From Pararge aegeria (taxonomy: Eukaryota; Arthropoda; Insecta; Lepidoptera; Nymphalidae), in assembly GCF_905163445.1 (NCBI RefSeq), contig NC_053184.1, positions 11,222,001-11,286,000 on the forward strand: a DNA stretch of 64,000 nucleotides. Direction: 5' to 3'. Of the stretch, positions 1 to 11,800 are shown in pieces (within the stretch, counting starts at the first letter, position 1; each line of letters begins with the position of its first letter). The translations under genes were made by a program, and so were the position numbers. The notes beneath the pieces are model-generated. The model saw only the letters and a program-made list of their open reading frames with translations, was not told where the DNA came from and searched no databases.

Positions 1-275
1 ATATATTAAGCAAAAGCCTCCAATAGTTTCTGATAACTTGGTCGAAACGTCGTTTAACTAACGTAAGTAAAAGCCTACAAGAGTTTCGGATGAACCTGGT
101 CAAATCTTCATTAAGCTGACTATATCTAGATTTGGGATGACTATGTTAAAAACTTAATTTAGCTAGTTAGAAGTTTTATAGGGAACAAGCAATTTAGCTA
201 ACTATAAGTAAGAGCCTACAAGAGAACCGATTCCGGTTGAACCTGATCACAGCCTCCTTAAGCTAAATCAGCTGT
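1..275. repeat. Degenerate short direct repeats
   Basis: Three imperfect copies of one motif occur, near 8-60, 61-122 and 196-270. Each carries a version of 'aagtaaaagcctacaagag' followed by 'gaacctggtc' and 'ttaagct'. The second and third copies are closest to each other. The array may continue beyond the left edge of the window. No coding potential is visible. Confidence 0.5.
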
Positions 276-690
276 TTTTAACTGTTTATTATTTTAATTC
301 GGATCAGTTTGTGAGGTAACGTCTGTGTCACTAGGTCAACAGTAGGTCAACAATAGTCATCTATCAATACTACAGCAGATGTGCAAATTCCAATTGGCCC
401 AGTTAACCTAACTGGACAGAGATCTCGCCACTAAATAGAGATTTGTGCGGGGTTAATCCACATTCATCCTTTGATTCCCTTTGGCAAACCTTTACATAAA
501 CGGCTCAATATCGGCACGTGGGATATTGCTTTTAGGTAGGTAGCTATACATATAACTAGGAGGATATTGCGGTTTAAGACACATTTTGCAATTGCTAAAC
601 AGTTGCAGTCTGTCATCTAATAGAAAGCGGTTAAGCAATTAATGCCCTTGTGGAGTATTTTCCTTAGCTACATAAAACCATTTACAAGCC

Positions 691-718
691 ATACTATGAC
701 TAGTCGTAGTCATAGTAT
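691..718. repeat. Perfect 12-bp hairpin with 4-nt loop
   Basis: The arm 691-702 (atactatgacta) is exactly complementary to 707-718, with loop gtcg. It is one of more than a dozen such compact hairpins in the window and lies in otherwise featureless sequence. Confidence 0.75.
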
Positions 719-739
719 TACTTCATGGGAAATAGAAAA

Positions 740-800
740 TGGGGCGTGCAAAGGCGGTTTTATCGCTAAAGCGAGCTCTTCCAGACAACCTTTGACGTTA
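740..800 (-). mobile_element. LINE 3' UTR remnant, antisense
   Basis: The block around 747-796 (caaaggcggttttatcgcta, then gcaacc-like 'agacaacctttg') matches the reverse complement of 21003-21060, which lies in the 3' UTR of the intact-ended LINE at 19970-21140. The match is imperfect but collinear. The small open frame across it has no coding support. Confidence 0.5.
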
Positions 801-840
801 GGAAAGACGAACGAACGGGTTGGTGCTGCAATTCAAGTTT

Positions 841-912
841 AATATATATATATAGAGATTTTTAAATATATATATATATAGATATATTTTTAAATATTAT
901 ATATATATATTG
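841..912. repeat. AT-rich simple repeat
   Basis: Runs of (TA)n are separated by short T-rich spacers. This is simple-sequence DNA and nothing else is visible in it. Confidence 0.8.
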
Positions 913-1639
913 TATTTGATTGAGGATGACATAGGTTACCTCCTATACGTCGTAAGTCTACAAAATCAAATACAAAATAACGATTGCACAAACTTTGTCT
1001 TCTTAGGTAGTATAGTTTAGAGTTTTTAACTGCAAAGTTGTAGTAACAAGTTCTACTAAAGAAAGTCGTCTAAATTCAATGCGCACAGTACTGATGGTTA
1101 CTTAGTTTGTTGTAGTGTATCAAATGAACAGAAATGTTTTTTTTTTTTCTTAAATTGTGAAAAAGTAGATCCTACGTAATGGAGTAATCGAGGGTCAATA
1201 ATTAATATTCTATATAACCGAAATCCAATTAGGTGAAATCTCGATTCACTGATTTTTTTTTTCGTTGGCGGCGGATTAGATTGCAGTCTATCCAGACGGA
1301 TAAAAGTCTTTAAAACGTATGTAGCTATATTTGAGTGCTGCATTGTGGTGTAAAAGAAAATGTCGGATGAGATGCAACTACGGTGCGGTAGTATAGAAAA
1401 AGATAACTAGCTGGTAGGGAGTTTACTAGACGCGGCCGAAGAAGCCTTTCACCAGACAACGAGGGCCAGTGTGACAAAACAACAAACAAGACTTCTTACA
1501 TACTAAAAAGTTTGCCTATTAAAAGAGTAGAAGTAGTGTACATAAGTGTAAGTGACATAGCTCAAAGGATTCGCAGGTTAATTGGCAGAGGTTGTTTAAT
1601 TTCTATAGTAGAATTATTAGGGCTGAACCGTTCTAAAGT

Positions 1640-1950
1640 GGAGAGCGAGAATTGGTAAACGCAGTGTAAGACGACTTCGAGCACATTGGACAGACGATCT
1701 AGCGGGAATAGGTTGGACGAAAAAGTCGGAGAAACGAGTGTGGTGGCCAGTGGGGGATTCCCAGTCTTGGCCGCCAAGGGCTCTTCTCGCCCAGAGCTAT
1801 TAGAATATTTCTCAAGTGAAATTTCTGTCATGATTGGCAACCCTAAGCCTGGGTCTACTGGGCCTTAGGGGAAATTCGCCACTGATGGTGGCGCACTCTT
1901 TGAAAGGCCTATTTTCAGCAGTGAACGCTTTTAGGTTATTGATGATAAAG
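1640..1950 (+). mobile_element. Decayed RTE-type retrotransposon 3' end
   Basis: Translation near 1650-1730 gives a recognisable fragment of the RTE C-terminal motif (GKRSVRR..AHWTDDLAGIG). In intact relatives this reads GRPP.RW.DD followed by an aromatic-rich tail. The reading frame is soon lost. The end near 1918-1950 (cagcagtgaacgctttta... gatgataa) resembles the usual stop and GAT-rich tail of these elements. Between them lies an unassigned segment (about 1735-1860). No activity is possible. Confidence 0.5.
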
Positions 1951-2329
1951 TGAAATTTTTCATTGACTCTGCATAACTACATAAAAGCTTCAGTAGTTTT
2001 ATAGGGAACAAACATTTTTAAAACTTTTTATAAAATATTTCCCATGTTCAAAACTCACTGGATTTTTAACTACGAGTACCTACCTAGTTAGGTATGTGCT
2101 TAAAATGGTACCCACGCCTTTTAGATACAGAAATATTGTGAAAGCATTGAACCTCTGACTGGTTGAAAATACCCATTTGCAAAGTACCGTATTATTTAAT
2201 TTTTTATTTTAATTCTATTTTCATTATGTTTTAAAAACAACCGCCCCATGAGTTGGGCTTGCATACGAACGGATAGAGCAAAAAAAACACCAAAAAACAC
2301 ATATCTTGTATGGGAACTCCCTTTGGTTT

Positions 2330-2515
2330 CTATTTTTTTTTATTCATAAACTAGTTAGCCTTTGACTGCAATCTCATCTGGCGATAAATGAATGAATAAA
2401 AGTTAGTTTTGATGCAGTAGGAGTTATGATGCACTGAATGTTAATGGGCTAACCTGTTAGGGCTATATTATATGAAACCTATACGTCTTATCGGTTTCCC
2501 GAGCGGAGATTCTAA
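2330..2515 (-). mobile_element. SINE/LINE 3' end, antisense
   Basis: On the minus strand the sequence reads '...cagatgagattgcagtcaaa' then 'ggctaact...' and a poly-A stretch (poly-T at 2333-2341 on the plus strand). This 'ATCAGGTGAGATTGCAGTCAA' type of 3' end is, from memory, common in Lepidoptera. A shorter relative is seen near 32025-32075. Confidence 0.5.
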
Positions 2516-2617
2516 CTAGACTATAATATAGAAGCTAATTGTTGCACATACTATACGTACATATAGCTTCGTATCTACCTTGTCCGTGTAGGCGTAAAGA
2601 GGGATGGTGTGCGGGAC

Positions 2618-2750
2618 AGTTTTATTAGCGTCATTAATGAGTTGCTAATTCAATTTCACGGATGCAGAGCGAAGCGACGCACGCGGACCTCGCCGCAGGC
2701 CGCGCCACAGGCCGACTCGTTTCTATTAACATAGACAATGCTGAATATTT
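2618..2750. repeat. Dispersed direct repeat, copy 1
   Basis: The segment 'attaatgagttgctaattca' plus about 100 further bases recurs at 3525-3645. Copy 1 is the GC-richer one (gcgaagcgacgcacgcgg). The two copies share the core, then 'gccacaggc' and 'attaacat', and diverge by substitutions and small gaps. Function and family are unknown to me. Confidence 0.6.
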
Positions 2751-3524
2751 ACAGATTTACGGTCAGCTTTTGTTGTAGTGGGTGCACCTTACGAAAACTT
2801 CTTAGCATAGATTGCGATTAGTCTATTTTTTTGCACTGAAAACAATCTTTTCGTTACTTTTTAGTTTAAGTTTATTTTGATTCTTAAGAAAATAGCTAAT
2901 AAACAAAACACACATACGAGTACCTAAAGCAGGTCTATTATTAATTTTATTTTTATTTTAAGATTTAGCTTTGTGGCACGCTTAAAACCGATTATTGGGT
3001 CACCACCAGGTTAGTTTTTAGTCAAGGTCTAACTTAATATTAATATAAATATATCATTAGATACTTTTGATCAAAAATCGATATAATAATTAAAACCTTT
3101 TGCAAGGCGAACAATTTTTAAAAGATGCTAACGAAATTAATGAAAATCAACATTTTTATTTCTATATATTATTTTCAGACCAAATTCGTAATAGTTTGTA
3201 CGAATAGAGCTCAAACTAAATATACAAAATTGTCTCAAATTTTTAAATCTTATCTAGTTAACTTATTAAATTCATTTAATTCATTTAGGTATCACTTAGA
3301 AGACGAAAATTACAAAAAAAATTATTGTTAAATGTCACACTATTTATTCAGGTTTATATATAGGTAATAACTGGGTTATAAAGTGTCAAGTAACAGGCTG
3401 ATGTTTTTGTTATAAGAGGTGTAATATGCGAAATGCCTTTTCGAAATTGAATGTTTAATTTCTACTAGAAAATGTACTAGCACACTCACTCATTTCCACC
3501 TATTAAGGAAAAGTCACAAGATAG

Positions 3525-3645
3525 TAATGGCACTTTATCGGCGTTACTAATGAGTTGCTAATTCAATTTCACTGACGCAAAGCGAAACGCGTAACGTTGT
3601 AGCGCACATGCCACAGGCTCTCTCGTATATATTAACATTGATAAA
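3525..3645. repeat. Dispersed direct repeat, copy 2
   Basis: Second copy of the segment at 2618-2750, about 0.9 kb downstream in the same orientation. It shares 'ctaatgagttgctaattcaa', 'ccacaggc' and 'attaacattgata'. It could be a transposon family or an old local duplication. The DNA between the copies is not obviously duplicated. Confidence 0.6.
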
Positions 3646-3649
3646 TGTT

Positions 3650-5510
3650 GCCATTTGTTAAGCCTTTGCCTTCGATCAATGGACTATTATATATTGCTAT
3701 TAGGAAAAGGGTATTAGACTCCGCTGCCTCCTTTATCACGGAACCAACTTTCCGATCAAAAGGCCGATTCTGTATCTTAGTTGATATCAAGCTAGCCACT
3801 GTGGTATGTATGGTCTTTAAATAACTTTTTATATCTATATTTTTCATTTTGAAACCTAAGTTAAGATACTACATAATGTATAATCATAACTTATAAGTAT
3901 TAATACGTAATGTATAATAATGATTTAAATTTCGGGGTTGAGATACAAAAACGTCCTGCAGGTTTTCGTGATTCACTTTAACGGATAGGTATACTTAGCA
4001 AGTTGGCATATCATCGCAATAGACTATAATGAAGCTCGGTCGAAAAACCATGCAATATATCTGATCGCTACCATTAAGTTAATGTTGCACATAAAACCTT
4101 TGTGTTTAGGTTTATGATGATGCGGTCGTCGCACTTTCAAAGAAACTTCCCCAGCGACAACAAATTTGATAAGTTTTGATTCCCCGCACAGTTCCAATCT
4201 CTATTTTGGAAGTTACGATGTTCTTTGTCTAATTTGACAGTATGTTTTAAATAAAGCTACTGTGAGCAGTAGAAAGTTTTGATCTACTGGAATTATTAAA
4301 TCTTAAATCTATACTTATTATAACACAGTATAAAAGCCTTGTTAAATAAACAAAGATTAAAAAAAGTGCAGGCAAATAAGCCAATAAATATCTCTAAGGT
4401 TGGGAAAGTTTCAATCCCGTCGATTCAAGAGACGCGCGATTCTTTACATAGGGTCAAAGTTCACGAAATACGGTTTCTCTTCCCAAATAACAATTTTGAG
4501 AATGGTAGAATTTTCGACCACGAAAGTTCAGTAATAAATAGCTCAGTCGGAAAAGGTAAAAAGGTTTCTGCAGCAATTGACTTGCTGGGGATCTTTGCCA
4601 TATAACCCTTACATAAGGTTTAAGTTAGCTAAATGATTTCTAAATTAAATTTCGTAGAGTCTATTAGGTACTAGGGATTCATTAGGGATCATACGATGCC
4701 ACTGAACCTGTTAGTTATATTTATATTCATGGACTATATCGTATCACTAGATACTAGGTAGCTACCTACTATCTAGTAGTACCTCTAAAGTTCCCTCTCT
4801 AAAATAGTTTGAATCGTTGGTTTGAACTACAGTTGTTTATTAAAACAAACTGTTCGGATGTTATGTCGGTTCTAACTGCATAATACTGTTTCGTAACTCT
4901 AACAAAATTTTTGTTGTTGTGTAACAAAGTCGTTTTTTTGTGCTAAATATTTTTTTCACACTTTTTAGTGGGTAGTTTTGCAAATATCTAAATTATAATA
5001 GCGAAATGTCAACTGCTCATAACCCTTTACAATCATATTGCTTTTCCCGAGGTGTTAATGATTGAGGGGCTCTCCTAGAACTTCACGATCAGGTTTTTTG
5101 TTATGACGAGCATAAATTGCTTAGCAACCATATACCATAATCGAAGCGCAATCCGTGTAATTCTAATTATTGTATTGTTCCGGTGGCCATATATGATCTT
5201 CTTTTTCAGTTCCACTAGACCACATGGTGTGTTTCGAATGAAAACGCAGGAGTTCCTTTAAAAAATACTCAAATTGTATATAGGTGCCTATAATATTTGA
5301 AGAGTATCCACGATTTCTCCAGGAGGATAAATCTTCACCAATTTAAAATGGAACTACCTCTGAAGTATAACATACCAAACACAAAAATAATTATCATAAT
5401 CGTTTTACAGTTGGCGGAGTATTTGAGTAACAAATATACAAAAAAAAAAATATACAGTCGAATTGAGAGAGAACCTCCTCCTTTTTTTAGTCGGTTGAAA
5501 TTATTTTTTG
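3650..5510. other. No recognised gene; one short near-palindrome
   Basis: This stretch holds only short, compositionally driven open frames. At 4747-4776 a 30-bp palindrome without a loop (ctagatactaggtag / ctacctactatctag) has one mismatched pair. I see no splice-flanked coding signal. Confidence 0.5.
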
Positions 5511-5519
5511 TATCTACGT

Positions 5520-6027
5520 ATGCAGTTTCAAACTCTCAGACGTCCTTAAGGGGGACATTCCTTTATGTTTAAAGCGCAAAGTGTTCGACCAATGTGTCCT
5601 ACCCACTATGACATATGGAGCAGAGACATGGACCCTTACAAAGAAGGTGGTGCACCGGCTCAAAGTGGCTCAGCGGGCAATGGAAAGAGCGATGTTAGGT
5701 TTGTCTCTATTAGATAAGATTCCCAACGTAGAGATCAGAAAACGAACTGGAATCACTGGCATCGTACAAAGAGCAGCGGCCCTGAAATGGAACTGGGCGG
5801 GTCACATATGTCGAAGGGAGGACGGGCGGTGGAGCCGAGTGATTCTGGATAGGCAACCGCGCACTGGACACAGAAGAATTGGCCGACCACCAGCTCGATG
5901 GAGACATGATATTGTAAAGGCAGTAGGGAAGAACTGGATGCAGCTAACCAGCAATAGACCGAGATGGCGTGCGAATGAAGAGGACCAGCAGTGGACTGAG
6001 ATAGGCTGATGATGATGATGATGATGA
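5520..6027 (+). mobile_element. RTE-type non-LTR retrotransposon, 5'-truncated 3' end
   Basis: An open frame runs to the stop at 6007-6009. It encodes the C-terminal part of an endonuclease/reverse transcriptase polyprotein. Motifs in order are KRKVFDQCVLP and MTYGAETWTL (end of the RT region), ERAMLGLSL, RTGITGIVQRAAALKWNWAG, and GRPPARWRHDIV. The frame extends upstream of 5581 to about 5521 (KLSDVLKGDIPLCLKRKV), so the position taken as a start is only an internal codon. A (TGA)n tract at 6008-6032 forms the 3' end, as expected for RTE elements. It is a dead-on-arrival insertion: EN and most of RT are missing. This is the best-preserved RTE piece in the window. Confidence 0.85.
5521..6009 (+). 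pseudogene. RTE reverse transcriptase C-terminal fragment
   Basis: About 163 codons are open, compared with roughly 1,000 for a complete RTE protein. The catalytic YxDD box is upstream and absent. The strongest block is the GAETWTL motif and the final GRPP.RW.DDI module with the downstream tryptophans. The frame is intact to the stop, which suggests a moderately young insertion. Host function is not suggested. Confidence 0.8.
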
Positions 6028-6244
6028 TGATGCAGTTTCACATTGACGCAAAAATAACAAATGGAAATCCTATCAACCCCCCATTTCACACAGATAAAAT
6101 ATAAACACTAATTTTCATTGATTAGACATAGTTTAATTGTTTTTAAGACGAGAATAGTAATTATTTTATTTTTAATTTACAAACTATTTTACTGATGGAC
6201 AGTGTTTAGCACTAAACAAATGCAATTTGAATACCAAAAATAAT

Positions 6245-6275
6245 TCATCATCATCACCATCATCTAAACATTATC
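6245..6275. repeat. ATC-rich microsatellite
   Basis: Short (ATC)n tract (catcatcatcaccatcatc). It could be the tail of an antisense RTE or SINE copy whose body is no longer recognisable. Confidence 0.5.
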
Positions 6276-6299
6276 GTCACACTACACGGTAACGGTTCT

Positions 6300-8520
6300 T
6301 TTATAATTAGAAGGGCATCATCAATAAATGAGTTAAGGCATTTTATTCATCCAGAAGTACAGATCATGTGTTGACGGTTTATATAAAGGATACGAGCCCT
6401 CTTAGCCCGATTAATCATAAGGTTATAGACAGATATTTTTTTTTTTTCGCTTATATAGATAATTTAATGTTTATCGTCGGACTTGTCGCGACTGTATCCC
6501 AAGTTAATGTTGCGTGTAAAGTTATGGCCCAGTTTGAACTGCATGCAGTAACTCCTTCGGCTTGGTTATAATATGAGCTTCTACACAATTTCATGTCACG
6601 CAGTGTTAGTGTTACTTTAACCTAGAGCAAATATGCTTTATATACCTTTTACTATTGTGTATTTATATAAAATATACGTGCATAATTAAGAAAGCTGGTA
6701 GACCCAGACACTGTCCCACGAAAGCAACAGCAACGTATGCAAGTAGGACATCTAGATACTAATGATTTAATATGAAAACATACTGACCATGTTCAAACCC
6801 ACGTAGGTTTTGAACAGTCATACTCGACGTCGATTTAGAAAGTCCATATCGGTTTGGGAATGTTGACAAACAATAGTATGTAAAAAACAGTTTTATATAC
6901 TCTCCGAGCATGGATGCATCTCGCATGGGCATGTATAATCGGAGGATAATTTTTTTGATAAAATTAACGTGACCAACTTCCAAAGCAAGTCAAGAGGTAA
7001 TAAGAGAAATTTAATTAAATACGTATATTATTTGGAAATTATTTCCACCTATGCGCCAATGCAATATGGATCTTTTTCCAGGGGAGAAAATTGTCTCAGG
7101 CCCATGCTAAATATTTTTTTAAATATAGGTATTAATTATTTTTTAAGTCGGATAGGAAAGTACTTTTATTTTTTATCAACATAAGACAGCTTGGCAATTG
7201 GCATTAGAGCTTAAAGGAAGGAGAAGAAATTTACTAGAGAAGAAATAACTAACTTTGAAGTTGGCGAACTCAATCACGTAAGAAGGCTAACTTTGTACAA
7301 TTGTTTTCTTTTATAGTATATTCTAACACGTACGGACTATGAGATACAAAAGAAGTCTAAGTTATTCGTTACATGGGCGAAAGCGCTACATCTGATGACG
7401 AACTTAACGGTCTGTTATTATTAAGTAATATGTTACAATAATTTTATAAATTGGGTAAATAACCAAACTTTTAATAACCATAAATTCATATTTGCCAGAT
7501 ATTTTATTCAATAGATTAGGATTTTACAAATACCCTAATAATTATTTATTAGTTAATAGATAGTTTCCAAGAAAAAAATAAACTTATATTTGATTAATGA
7601 CCAATGTTCATGACATTGAGTTAGTGAGTATTTTGATATAAATACGACTGCATTATCGTCGGCCCCACATGGACTCGAACGATGCAAAGATACCTTCCGG
7701 TGTCTTAGTCGTTTATAAAATAGTAAAGCATTTCATTCTCACACGAGTGTAGCCAAGGCGTATATAGTTTGAGTTTCAACAGTGTCTTCCCGAGTTGAAT
7801 ATCTTACTTTTCATACTGATCGTGAGGAAAAAGAATGTGATGAAAATCAATTAATATTTCCAATATTTTCTGGAACAGGCTTCAGGACAGGCAATCATTG
7901 ATCATACAGCCTATAATATCAGAACTGATAATAACTATGTCTAGGTCCGTTCCCCATACAATACAATAAATGATATTATAATTTGTATTGGCACCATACC
8001 AATCCATAAATATAGAACTGTTGTAAGTAATTTTCATTGAAATCCTTTTAATTTTCATTGAATCTAATTAATAATAGTCAAATAAATTGGAAAACCTTTG
8101 TCTGGTTATATTTATTCGGTAATCAGTTTCATGTGGAATACAGGTAACGGTTTATTTCTAAAACTTTTTTGAAAATGGTTGTAATTTTTCGTAACAAAGC
8201 ATATTAAAGCCGGATGCAAAGTACCTAAGCAAACAATCGTATGAGCGAGCGTCATGTTTTACTGCCAAGGCATAATCTCTTACACGACATTCGCATACAT
8301 CAAACACAGAGCAGTTGCCAAAACTGTCTGCCAGAGTCTCGCCTCGCGCAACTTACCAACTAAAACAATGTTGGCTACTTAAGGAACTTATCCTACAGAA
8401 ATGACAAACTTCAATTTCCTTCGAATGTGCAGGGAGATATCAATCCCTTGTGTCTTAACTCTCATAAATATGTATTAAAGTTTAATAACAAATACTTTTT
8501 AAAAAGATGCAATTATTTAT
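6300..8520. other. No recognised gene
   Basis: AT-rich sequence with short open frames only. Around 7660-7700 the minus strand contains a tRNA B-box-like 'cgttcgagtcc', perhaps a SINE scrap, but no A box could be placed. Nothing else can be supported. Confidence 0.5.
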
Positions 8521-8529
8521 ATATTTCAT

Positions 8530-8900
8530 TTCATGAAAGGTTGTTGAATGAATTTTAATAAAGAAACATGCGAGGATACATTGTCAAACGCTATATACTC
8601 GGTTATAAAACAAACTTTTTATAACAAATTACCAAATGAAATCTTTGAGATGTCTCTCAATAAGTTTAAAGTTTATATAAAATGTAAGCTTACAGAAAAA
8701 TCCTATTATAATATTAAGGATTACTTAAACGATAAAAAAGCTGTGGTGTGAATTGCTCTAGCTTCATAGCTTAATATAAATAAACTGTGAGATGGTGATA
8801 ACAAAAAAAAATACCCGGCTAAGTTTGTTGTGGGCTCTTCTTAGACCAGACACTTAACAGGGAACTATTGATTACAGACTTATCAGTCGCTTTTTTACCA
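8530..8900 (+). mobile_element. Jockey/CR1-like LINE 3' end
   Basis: The frame 8548-8751 encodes the extreme C-terminus of a LINE ORF2: FYNKLPNEIFEMSLNKFKVY, then KSYYNIKDYLNDKKAV and a stop. The phrase 'lP.ei..l....FK......L....YY...eyl' is typical of this group, and the related element at 40368-40868 ends in the similar pattern GYYTFDEFLNDK. The downstream A-run and 'ggctaagtttgttgtgggct' fit a LINE 3' UTR. It is 5'-truncated. Confidence 0.75.
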
Positions 8901-9394
8901 CCACGATTCGCTGTTGGTGGTTCAAAAACCACAGCAGTTAATGTTTTTTGATAATCATTTTCGAATACTCACACAATTTAGAACTTAGACCTCACAGCGG
9001 CGCATATAAGGGTAAAATAAAAAATACTAATACAATAGCTGAATACTGGTATCTTTGGCATATTGTGTGGAAGTCAGGCGTTTTAATTTGTAACAAATTT
9101 AACCTCTTTATCTACAGCTACGAAGGCGGGATTCCCGGATAAAGTAGAATTAGCCAGGTGCGCCAATTTCTATTTAGTGGCGAGTTTTCTGCCCAAACAA
9201 ACTGGGTCAATTAGAGTTTCGTTGGATTCCAGTTTATTGTAACTGGAGGCGAAGTTAGGTAAATAATCAACAACCGGAGAAGCTGGAGATGTTCTAAATT
9301 AAATTGGCACTTTGCACTCAAATTTTTGTATACGTTACATAATGTACCGCATTTTTCGTCCGGGTTTATTACGGTTTTTTTCACAAATCTCTCT

Positions 9395-9530
9395 GACACT
9401 TACTCTCCGTGCTTTCAACTAAATCAATGCCAAAAATCACGTTGGTTGGCCAAAAATCACTTATCCCTATCTTATCAACCGATAAGATAGGGATAAGAAG
9501 GACACAAACACACTTTCGCATATAAAATAT
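9395..9530 (-). mobile_element. Helitron-like end, antisense, with internal hairpin
   Basis: The segment ends in 'acacactttcgcatataaaa', a decayed form of the 'TATAAATGCGAAAGTGTG' end that recurs at 11765 and, in the other orientation, at 12419 and 41870. 'Ttactctccgtgctttcaac' at 9399 matches 'actctccgtccttccaact' at 11650. Inside it, 9460-9476 is perfectly complementary to 9481-9497 (17 bp, loop aacc), an addition not present in the 11.7-kb copy. Confidence 0.65.
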
Positions 9531-9984
9531 TTGTTAAAAGATTTCACTCATTGCGCCGTCACCTCTGAGGTTGGTGTGGCCTAGTTTCTACAGAGCAAAT
9601 CATTCAATTGCGCTAGTTAACTACGTGACAGGTGATCGGCTTTCGGGACAGAATTTAGCTTCTACCTCTCCCTGGAGAATACGTCAAGCCATCGATTCCG
9701 ATAGGTATTTATTTCCAGCAGCTGATAATTTGTTTACGTAAAACCTCTGGTGCTCTTATCTCTATATTGATCTTTCTTATGATAGAGAAATGCATATGCC
9801 CATCAGTGCGACGTGATTAAAATGACCATCATGTATCTTACAGGCGGAGAATACTGAATGTTATTATATTGGGACAGAGGTAACAGGGACATTTTTACCC
9901 ACCATGCTTATCCAATACTGGTTGGTGGGTTTCAACAATTGTTATTATTTTTGAAATTAACATAACCAACGCGACGGCTTAACA

Positions 9985-10342
9985 AGTTCTCTAAGGCATG
10001 GGATGGCAACATCCAATTTTCTAACTCCGGCCTGATACGAACTGAGGATACGTAGGAACTTGGAGTTCGACATGTTAGACCACGTACTTTTAATTTAATT
10101 GGTCCTTACGTCTGGTGACCCAAGAGCTGGCGCTTATTTAGCCCAACGGCTAAGTCTAGCTGTACAAAGGGGCAATAGCGCCAGCATTTTGGGTACCATG
10201 CCTATTAGTGAACAGTTAGACGGCTTATATTTATTATAAATATTAATTTTAGTTTGTAATTATTATTTCCATCTATATGTATTATTATGTATATGAACAT
10301 TTTAAAAATTAAAGAGCAAGAAAGATGCTGAAAAAAAAAAAA
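9985..10342 (+). mobile_element. LINE-like ORF tail with poly(A)
   Basis: The plus strand from about 10107 to 10242 reads in frame as LTSGDPRAGAYLAQRLSLAV, then QRGNSASILGTMP and a stop. It is followed by an AT-rich UTR and a 12-13 nt poly(A) at 10330-10342. This looks like the 3' end of a non-LTR retrotransposon ORF. I recall similar tails in lepidopteran repeats but cannot assign the clade. Confidence 0.5.
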
Positions 10343-10379
10343 TTTAGTGGTTAGCATGTTGTGCGGGAATCGTAGAAAT

Positions 10380-10690
10380 TTACTTTTTTTTAAAGTTACT
10401 AGACAGATAGTAGAGCTTATTGTGACAGCGCTCGTCCGGGGAAGTTATGCCGCCATACTTATTTCTGCCGCGAATTAGCATTGTTGCAATACTGTGTTGC
10501 GGTCTGAAGGGCGTGGTTGCCGGCGTAATTACATGGACATGAGGCTTTAACACCGCCACCTTAGGTTGATGGACACAGGGCGGAAAGTAGCAGGACATGT
10601 TCATGGTATGCCCTTTAAAGTGTCGCTATAGGCGATGGATTTACACTGAGCATGAGGTGGGCCATCTGCTTGGTCTACCAATTAATACTA
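10380..10690 (+). mobile_element. Dispersed element 'family T', copy 1
   Basis: Landmarks in order are 'gtccggggaagttatgccgc', 'catacttatttctgccgc', 'ggtctgaagggcgtggttgc', 'ggttgatggacacagggcgg', 'aggcgatgga' and 'catgaggtgggccatctgct', ending in an A-rich tail near 10695. The same order occurs at 48971-49165 (plus) and antisense at 51795-51990. The first two landmarks are also part of every unit of the tandem array at 44.4-48.7 kb. No protein is encoded. Confidence 0.75.
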
Positions 10691-11084
10691 TAAAGGAAAA
10701 AAAAACTTATACTAAAATTGAAATTACCGTGCTCTATTTAAAGTAGGTGGATTTGTTTGTACGTGTGTACCTTTCTTACAGGCCGGACGTAACAATGCAA
10801 AAAGCAAACACAGCAACGTAAATAATTCATTGTTTCAGCTGTACCAAGCCGGATAACTTTTTGGGTCACTGTATGAATCACACAAAAGATAAAGATGCTT
10901 TAAACAAGAAAACCTCACAGTTTTTTTTCCCTTTTTGAGGCTTAGCTAAACAATTTTCTCTAAGAAAAATCTACTTACCTTTTTGACTCATATACTTCAA
11001 CATAGAATCATTAACCGATTTACAAGTAATTTGAGTTCAGTGAATAGACTGTACATACATTCTGACTTGGTGATTATGGAATCA

Positions 11085-11400
11085 CCTCGAGAGTCATCAT
11101 CATCATTGCAACCAATTGACGTCGACTTGTGAAGGTAGGTCTTTTGTAGTCCTGGGCCTCTTGCCTCCAGGGCTCCCTGATGTCATCTGTCCAACACTGC
11201 GTTTACCGGTGCGCGTCGCCATTCCAACACCTTAGGACTCCAACGGCCATCGGTTCTCCGGGCTATGTGCCCTGCCAATTGCCACTTCAATTAAGTATGT
11301 CGGTAACTCTAGTTTTTCTACGGATCTCTCATTTCCGTAGTAGTAGAAATACTCCTAGACTGTTGAGTGACACTGAGCCTTCTTATGAGGCCCATAGTAA
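11085..11400 (-). mobile_element. RTE-type retrotransposon 3' end, antisense
   Basis: It begins with a (CAT)n tract at 11095-11105, the antisense of an RTE tail, then 'caattgacgtcgacttgtga', 'gatgtcatctgtccaacact', 'cggttctccgggctatgtgc' and 'ttctacggatctctcatttc'. The order and content match the antisense RTE copy at 54450-54780, and the minus-strand coding content matches the C-terminal RTE region. Frames are disrupted, so it is a dead copy. It serves as the unmodified comparison for the two hairpins at 54.5 kb. Confidence 0.8.
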
Positions 11401-11599
11401 GGCCCATAGGCCCACACTATTAAAACATAAAAAAATTCAAACTCCGTCAGCAATCGAAGGAGATACGGTCATTCATTAATAGATAGGTACATAACAAATA
11501 CATACAGTCAAACACGGTCCGTGTAAATTTTTAAAAGTCCATAAAAACAGCACTTTCATACTAGTATCATAGCTTAGTGGAATGTCTGTCCGAGTGTGA

Positions 11600-11800
11600 C
11601 AAATTTAATTAGAATCGTTGGTTTTCTTGGGATAAGAAGTAGCTTATGTTACTCTCCGTCCTTCCAACTAACTCTGTGTCAAAAATCAATCATCATCATC
11701 AATTGATTTGATGTTTATTTAGGGCAGCGTAAAGAAAGAAACAACACACAAACAAACAAACACTTTCGCATTTATAATATAAGTAAGGATGAAAGTTTTC
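11600..11800 (-). mobile_element. Helitron-like end, antisense
   Basis: 'gataagaagtagcttatgtt' and 'actctccgtccttccaacta' lead to 'acacacaaacaaacaaacac' and 'tttcgcatttataatat'. Reversed, this is the 'ATATTATAAATGCGAAAG' end seen at 41870 in this window. A short ATC repeat sits inside at 11691-11702. No transposase frame is present. Confidence 0.65.

Noticed and set aside
5802..6089. Minus-strand frame with a histidine run
   Set aside because: It is the antisense of the RTE end and its (TGA)n tail.
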